Part shown: positions 60,317 through 64,000 of the stretch, in pieces
Layout of the letters: each line of letters starts with the position of its first letter
How positions within the stretch are numbered: the stretch's first letter is position 1
Source: Stenotrophomonas sp. BIO128-Bstrain
GTDB taxonomy: Bacteria > Pseudomonadota > Gammaproteobacteria > Xanthomonadales > Xanthomonadaceae
DNA: 64,000 nucleotides
Direction: 5' to 3'
Assembly (NCBI RefSeq): GCF_030128875.1
Contig: NZ_CP124620.1
Span: 3,880,001-3,944,000 of the forward strand
Made by a program: the position numbers and the translations under genes
The notes under the pieces: model-generated
The model's input: the letters and a program-made list of their open reading frames with translations, nothing else
Databases searched by the model: none
Told to the model about the DNA's origin: nothing

Positions 60317-62485
60317 ATGCGATGGTCGCCCCTGTTGTTGGCCGGGCTGTGGCTCGGCGCACCGTCGTTGGCGGTGGCCGCCCCGGATGCGTTCTCCACC
60401 TGTCTGGCCACGCTCAAGGCGCAGGCCGGCAAGCAGGGCATCGGCGCCGAGCGCTTCGATGTGCTCACCGCCGGGCTGACCCCGGATCCCAGCGTGCTGC
60501 CGCTGCTGGACGCGCAGCCGGAATTCACTACCCCGTTGTGGGACTACCTTGCCGCGCTGGTGGATACCCAGCGCGTCGAGGACGGGCGTGCCCGCCTGGT
60601 CGAGCACCGCGACCTGCTGGCCCGGGTCTCGGCCGAGTACGGGGTTGATCCGGCCACCATCGTGGCGGTCTGGGGCGTGGAAAGCGACTACGGCCGCGTG
60701 TTCGGCAAGCGCCCGCTGCTGCAGTCGCTGGCCACGCTCTCCTGCGAAGGCCGCCGCCAGCCCTTCTTCCGCGGCGAACTGCTCGCCCTGCTCAAGCTGA
60801 TCGATGCCGGCGACCTGCGCGCCGAAGGCCTGACCGGTTCGTGGGCCGGCGCGTTCGGCCATACCCAGTTCATGCCCTCCACCTATGCGCGCATCGCGGT
60901 GGATGGCGACGGCGATGGCCGTCGCGATCTGGTCGCCTCGATTCCCGATGCGCTGGCCTCCACCGCCAATTATCTGAAGAAGGCCGGGTGGCGCACCGGC
61001 CAGCCCTGGGGGATGGAAGTGACGGTTCCGGCCGGCTTCAACGCCGGCCAGGCCGGCCGCACCCAGCGCAGGCCACTGGCCGACTGGCGTGCACAGGGCA
61101 TCGTCCCGGTGGCCGGCGGCGCGTTGGCCCCGGCCGGGCTGCCCGCCGACAGCAGTGCCGCGCTGCTGCTGCCCACCGGGATCAAGGGCCCGGCCTGGCT
61201 GGTGTTCCGCAACTACGACGCGATCTACGCGTACAACGCCGCCGAGAGCTACGCCCTGGCGATCGCCACCCTGGCCGACCGCCTGCGCGGTGGCCAGGGC
61301 ATCGTGGCCGCCTGGCCGACCGACGATCCCGGCATCGGCCGTACCGAACGCCGTGAACTGCAGACCCTGCTGCTGGCCCGCGGCCACGATATCGGCACAG
61401 CCGACGGCATGATCGGCACCGCCACCCGGCGCGCCATCCAGGCCGAACAGCAGCGCCTGGGCTGGACCCCCGCCGATGGCCGTGCCGGCCAGCGCATCCT
61501 CACCGCCCTGCGCGGTGCTCCTCTTTCATCAACATCGACCATGCCGACCTCCACCGTGTTCACCCTGCCGCCCAACCACGCCCAGTACGTCCAGTCGCCG
61601 GCCGCGCCGCGCGCTGCCCTGCCCAAGGTGCCCGGGCTCAGCCTGGCCGACATCCAGGGCTTCCCTGCCTGGAAGGTCGAGACGCCGTTCGCCACCGCCG
61701 CGATCAGCGTGTTCGGCGGCCAGCTCCTGTCCTATGTGCCCAAGGGCGGGCAGGACGTGATGTGGCTCTCGCCCAGTGCCCAGCCACTGCCGACCCCGAT
61801 CCGTGGCGGCACCCCCGTGTGCTGGCCGTATTTCGGCCGCCAGGGGCAGGGCAACGACGTGCCCTCGCATGGCTTCGTCCGCAACGTGCCATGGACGCTG
61901 CAGCAGGCCCGCCGCGAGGCCGATGGCACCATGGTGCTGACCCTGTCGCCACCGGTGCTGGAGAACCTGGACCTGCGCCTGCGCATGGAGCTGCGGATCG
62001 GCCGCACGCTGGAGCAGCGCCTGATCACCGAGAACACCGGCCGCCAACCGGTCGCCTTCACCCAGGCCCTGCACAACTACTTCCATGTCAGCGATGCGAT
62101 GCAGGTCAGCGTGGAAGGGCTGGAGGGACTGTCCTACCTGGACAAGTTCGAGAATTACGCCGCCCCCCGCCCGCAGCAGGGCGAGTGGAGCCTGCGCGAC
62201 CCGCGCGATCCGGGCCGCAGCGACCGCATCTATACGCAGGCCGGCGGCCGTTACCTGCTCAAGGACCCGGGCCTGAAGCGCCGCATCGAGATCACCACCA
62301 CCGGCAGCCGCTCGCTGGTGGCGTGGAACCCGGGTGAAGCCGGTGCCAGCAAGATGGCCGACGTCGGGGCCGGTTGGCGCAACTATGTGTGCCTGGAGGC
62401 GGCCAACGCCGGTCCGGACGTGGTGACCCTGGCGCCGGGCGCGCAGCATGTGCTGCAGCAGACCCTGGCGGTTCGCCCGCTATGA
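60317..62485 (+). CDS. Lytic murein transglycosylase fused in frame to a hexose-6-phosphate mutarotase
   Basis: 722 codons with no internal stop. Residues 1-22 form a signal peptide (WSPLLLAGLWLGAPSLAVAA). Residues about 25-320 are an MltB-type transglycosylase: catalytic Glu in AVWGVESDYGRVFGKRP, then GSWAGAFGHTQFMPSTYARI and ASTANYLKKAGW. Residues about 340-400 are a peptidoglycan-binding domain (LQTLLLARGHDIGTADGMIG). From Met409 the sequence is a YeaD-type epimerase. A cytosolic sugar enzyme behind an export signal is not expected, so this may be a lost stop codon, a sequence error or two proteins made from one frame. Confidence 0.8.
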   Translation: MRWSPLLLAGLWLGAPSLAVAAPDAFSTCLATLKAQAGKQGIGAERFDVLTAGLTPDPSVLPLLDAQPEFTTPLWDYLAALVDTQRVEDGRARLVEHRDLLARVSAEYGVDPATIVAVWGVESDYGRVFGKRPLLQSLATLSCEGRRQPFFRGELLALLKLIDAGDLRAEGLTGSWAGAFGHTQFMPSTYARIAVDGDGDGRRDLVASIPDALASTANYLKKAGWRTGQPWGMEVTVPAGFNAGQAGRTQRRPLADWRAQGIVPVAGGALAPAGLPADSSAALLLPTGIKGPAWLVFRNYDAIYAYNAAESYALAIATLADRLRGGQGIVAAWPTDDPGIGRTERRELQTLLLARGHDIGTADGMIGTATRRAIQAEQQRLGWTPADGRAGQRILTALRGAPLSSTSTMPTSTVFTLPPNHAQYVQSPAAPRAALPKVPGLSLADIQGFPAWKVETPFATAAISVFGGQLLSYVPKGGQDVMWLSPSAQPLPTPIRGGTPVCWPYFGRQGQGNDVPSHGFVRNVPWTLQQARREADGTMVLTLSPPVLENLDLRLRMELRIGRTLEQRLITENTGRQPVAFTQALHNYFHVSDAMQVSVEGLEGLSYLDKFENYAAPRPQQGEWSLRDPRDPGRSDRIYTQAGGRYLLKDPGLKRRIEITTTGSRSLVAWNPGEAGASKMADVGAGWRNYVCLEAANAGPDVVTLAPGAQHVLQQTLAVRPL
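61541..62485 (+). other. D-hexose-6-phosphate mutarotase (YeaD) portion with possible own start
   Basis: The ATG at 61541 opens a 314-codon stretch that alone matches the length and motifs of YeaD: GFPAWKVETPFATAAISVFG, GIPVCWPYFG-like GGTPVCWPYFGRQG, PSHGFVRNVPW with a catalytic His, ALHNYFHVSD with the second His, and LVAWNPGEAGASKMADVG. No good ribosome site precedes it. If used, it would give a separate cytosolic protein interconverting alpha and beta hexose-6-phosphates. Confidence 0.7.
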
Positions 62486-62625
62486 GTACGGTTCCGTCCC
62501 CGGCCCGGCCGGGCGAGACGGCCGAGGATCCTGATCGCGCGCCCAGCGCCGCCACGCACGAGGTGATCATCGACGCCGAGATCGATGCCGCCGTGGCGGT
62601 GCAAGACCGCCATCCGTCGTGTTGA
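62482..62625 (+). CDS. Small ORF, 47 aa, overlapping the mutarotase stop
   Basis: Starts MSTVPSPARPGETAEDPDRA at an ATG that overlaps the preceding TGA (ATGA), as in translationally coupled genes, and ends QDRHPSC. It is acidic and hydrophilic with a possible short helix (HEVIIDAEIDAAVAVQ). No family recognised. It may be a real small protein or a chance frame; the ATGA junction is the main support. Confidence 0.4.
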   Translation: MSTVPSPARPGETAEDPDRAPSAATHEVIIDAEIDAAVAVQDRHPSC

Positions 62626-62649
62626 GGCGGCTGTAAGGCGCGTGACCTG

Positions 62650-63840
62650 TCAGTGTGCGGCCGGGCGCGGCCGCAATGCCACCAGACAGATCCCGCCAGC
62701 CACCAACCCCCAGAACGCCGAACCGATCCCGGCCAGCGACAGGCCCGAGGCGGTGACCAGGAACGTCACCAGCGCCGCTTCACGATCGGCCTCCTCGCGC
62801 AGCGCCGTGGCCAGGCTGTTGGCGATCGTCCCGAACAGCGCGATGCCGGCCACGCAGGCGACCAGCTCCTTGGGGAAGGCAGCGAATACGGCGGCCACCG
62901 TCGCCCCGAACAGCCCGACCACGATATAGAAGGCGCCCGCGGCCACGGCGGCGGTGTAACGGCGGGCCGGATCCTCGTGCGCTTCGCGCCCCATGCAGAT
63001 CGCGGCGGTGATCGCGGCCAGGTTGAGCCCATAGGCACCAAAGGGGGCGAGCACCGTATTGACCACGCCGATCCAGCCGATCACGGGCGAGACGGGCGTG
63101 TCATACCCGGAGGCACGGATCACCGCGACGCCCGGGATGTTCTGCGAGGCCATGGTGACCACGAACAGGGGCAGGGCGATGCCGAACACCGCTGCCCACG
63201 ACAGCGTTGGCCAGGTGAACACCGGCGTGGCCAGTTCCAGTCCCACCTGTTCCATATGAAGCAGGCCCTGACCGGCCGCCACCAGGGCACCGACAAGCAG
63301 GGTGGCGATCACCGCATAGCGCGGGAACAGCCGTCGCCCGATCAGCCAGGTGACGAACATCGCCAATGCCATGCCCAGCTGGGTGCCCATCGAGACGAAC
63401 ACATCCAGCCCGAAGCGCAGCAGTACACCCGCAAGCATGCCCGCGGCCAGCGCCATCGGCACACGCTTCATCAGCTTCGCGAAGATTCCCGAGAAGCCGG
63501 CCAACATGCCAAGCACGGCGGCAAGCACGAACGCACCGATCGCGTCGCTGTAGCCGACCGCGCCCGCACCGACCACGAGCATCGCCGCACCGGGCGTGGA
63601 CCATGCAGTGACGACCGGCATCCGATAGCGCAGTGACAGACCAATACACGGCACGCCCATGCCAAGCCCCAACGCCCACATCCACGAAGCGATCTGGGCC
63701 TGGTCTGCGCCGACCGCGCGTGCGGCCTGGAAAACGATCACCGCCGAACTGGCGAAGCCCACCAAGACGGTAATGAAACCTGCCATCACCGCAGGCAGGG
63801 AGAGATCGCGCCACAACGAACGTTTGCCTACCGCAGACAT
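62650..63840 (-). CDS. BenE family benzoate/H+ symporter-like protein
   Basis: 396 aa from the ATG at 63840, with AGGAA about 8 bp upstream. About 12 membrane segments. BenE features: GFITVLVGFASSAVIVFQAA, ASWMWALGLGMGVPCIGLS, TPGAAMLVVGAGAVGYSDAIGAFV and FGAYGLNLAAITAAICMGRE. The family imports benzoate by proton symport in Acinetobacter, but no ben or cat gene is near here, so the real substrate is uncertain. ATGs at 63849 and 63933 are alternative starts. Confidence 0.88.
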   Translation of the reverse strand: MSAVGKRSLWRDLSLPAVMAGFITVLVGFASSAVIVFQAARAVGADQAQIASWMWALGLGMGVPCIGLSLRYRMPVVTAWSTPGAAMLVVGAGAVGYSDAIGAFVLAAVLGMLAGFSGIFAKLMKRVPMALAAGMLAGVLLRFGLDVFVSMGTQLGMALAMFVTWLIGRRLFPRYAVIATLLVGALVAAGQGLLHMEQVGLELATPVFTWPTLSWAAVFGIALPLFVVTMASQNIPGVAVIRASGYDTPVSPVIGWIGVVNTVLAPFGAYGLNLAAITAAICMGREAHEDPARRYTAAVAAGAFYIVVGLFGATVAAVFAAFPKELVACVAGIALFGTIANSLATALREEADREAALVTFLVTASGLSLAGIGSAFWGLVAGGICLVALRPRPAAH

Positions 63841-64000
63841 CGCATGCATTCCTGATGACAAGAGATGCATTGTTAGCAAGCCTGCGGCAGCACGCGCAAC
63901 GCGCGTGCTGCCGCGCTTGTTGTCGAGCAGCACGCACGGATGACGCGATGATGAAAAAGATCGACGAAAACGCTTGACGAATTTTCAGAAGTCTTTAGTA

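Overview
The window is a GC-rich gammaproteobacterial chromosome segment around the replication origin. The gene order tonB / TPR / M48 / gyrB-recF-dnaN-dnaA // rpmH-rnpA-yidC-mnmE points to the Xanthomonadaceae. Several GTAG-headed short palindromes (for example around the core GCCACGCATGGCGTGGC) are the kind described as SMAG/REP elements in Stenotrophomonas, so a Stenotrophomonas sp. is the best guess. This rests on gene order, protein wording and repeats; no database was searched.

Layout. 1-11 kb, minus strand: the start of tonB, a secreted TPR protein, an M48 lipoprotein protease, a CPBP membrane protease, gyrB, recF, dnaN and dnaA. The 1.2 kb recF-dnaN gap and the 276 bp dnaN-dnaA gap carry DnaA boxes and share a long imperfect inverted repeat that flanks dnaN. 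Six parS-like palindromes lie between 5.99 and 8.27 kb, two of them inside recF. 11-15 kb, plus strand: rpmH, rnpA, yidC, mnmE. 15-31 kb: metabolic and envelope genes, including a secreted GlpQ-type phosphodiesterase, a rhomboid protease, a TerC/Alx-type transporter with a yybP-ykoY (Mn2+) riboswitch leader, rlmI, an M19 dipeptidase, an APC permease, two oxidoreductase/LysR divergent pairs, a LysE exporter, rmuC, a Cys-rich lipoprotein and a glutathione peroxidase. 31-35 kb, minus strand: a complete mlaFEDCB-mlaA phospholipid transport operon with a REP between mlaE and mlaD. 35-44 kb: recC-recB-recD. 44.7-49.9 kb, minus strand: a MarR-controlled DUF1656-HlyD-OMF-FUSC efflux operon. 50-57 kb: folE, then a three-gene SMC-like operon (DUF3375, DUF4194, MukB-like ATPase), that is MksFEB/JetABC without the JetD/MksG nuclease. 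57-64 kb: TauE/SafE permease, YchJ-like protein, an egtB-egtD ergothioneine pair, one uninterrupted reading frame joining a periplasmic lytic transglycosylase to a hexose-6-phosphate mutarotase, a 47-codon ORF and a BenE-family transporter.

How it fits together: the left part is the initiation and segregation centre (DnaA, DnaN, RecF, GyrB, oriC-like modules, parS). RecBCD and the Mks condensin add DNA-end repair and chromosome organisation within 50 kb of the origin. Mla, YidC, TonB, FUSC efflux and the lytic transglycosylase serve the envelope. Glutathione peroxidase and EgtBD serve thiol-based oxidative defence. No tRNA, rRNA, insertion sequence, prophage or CRISPR array was seen.
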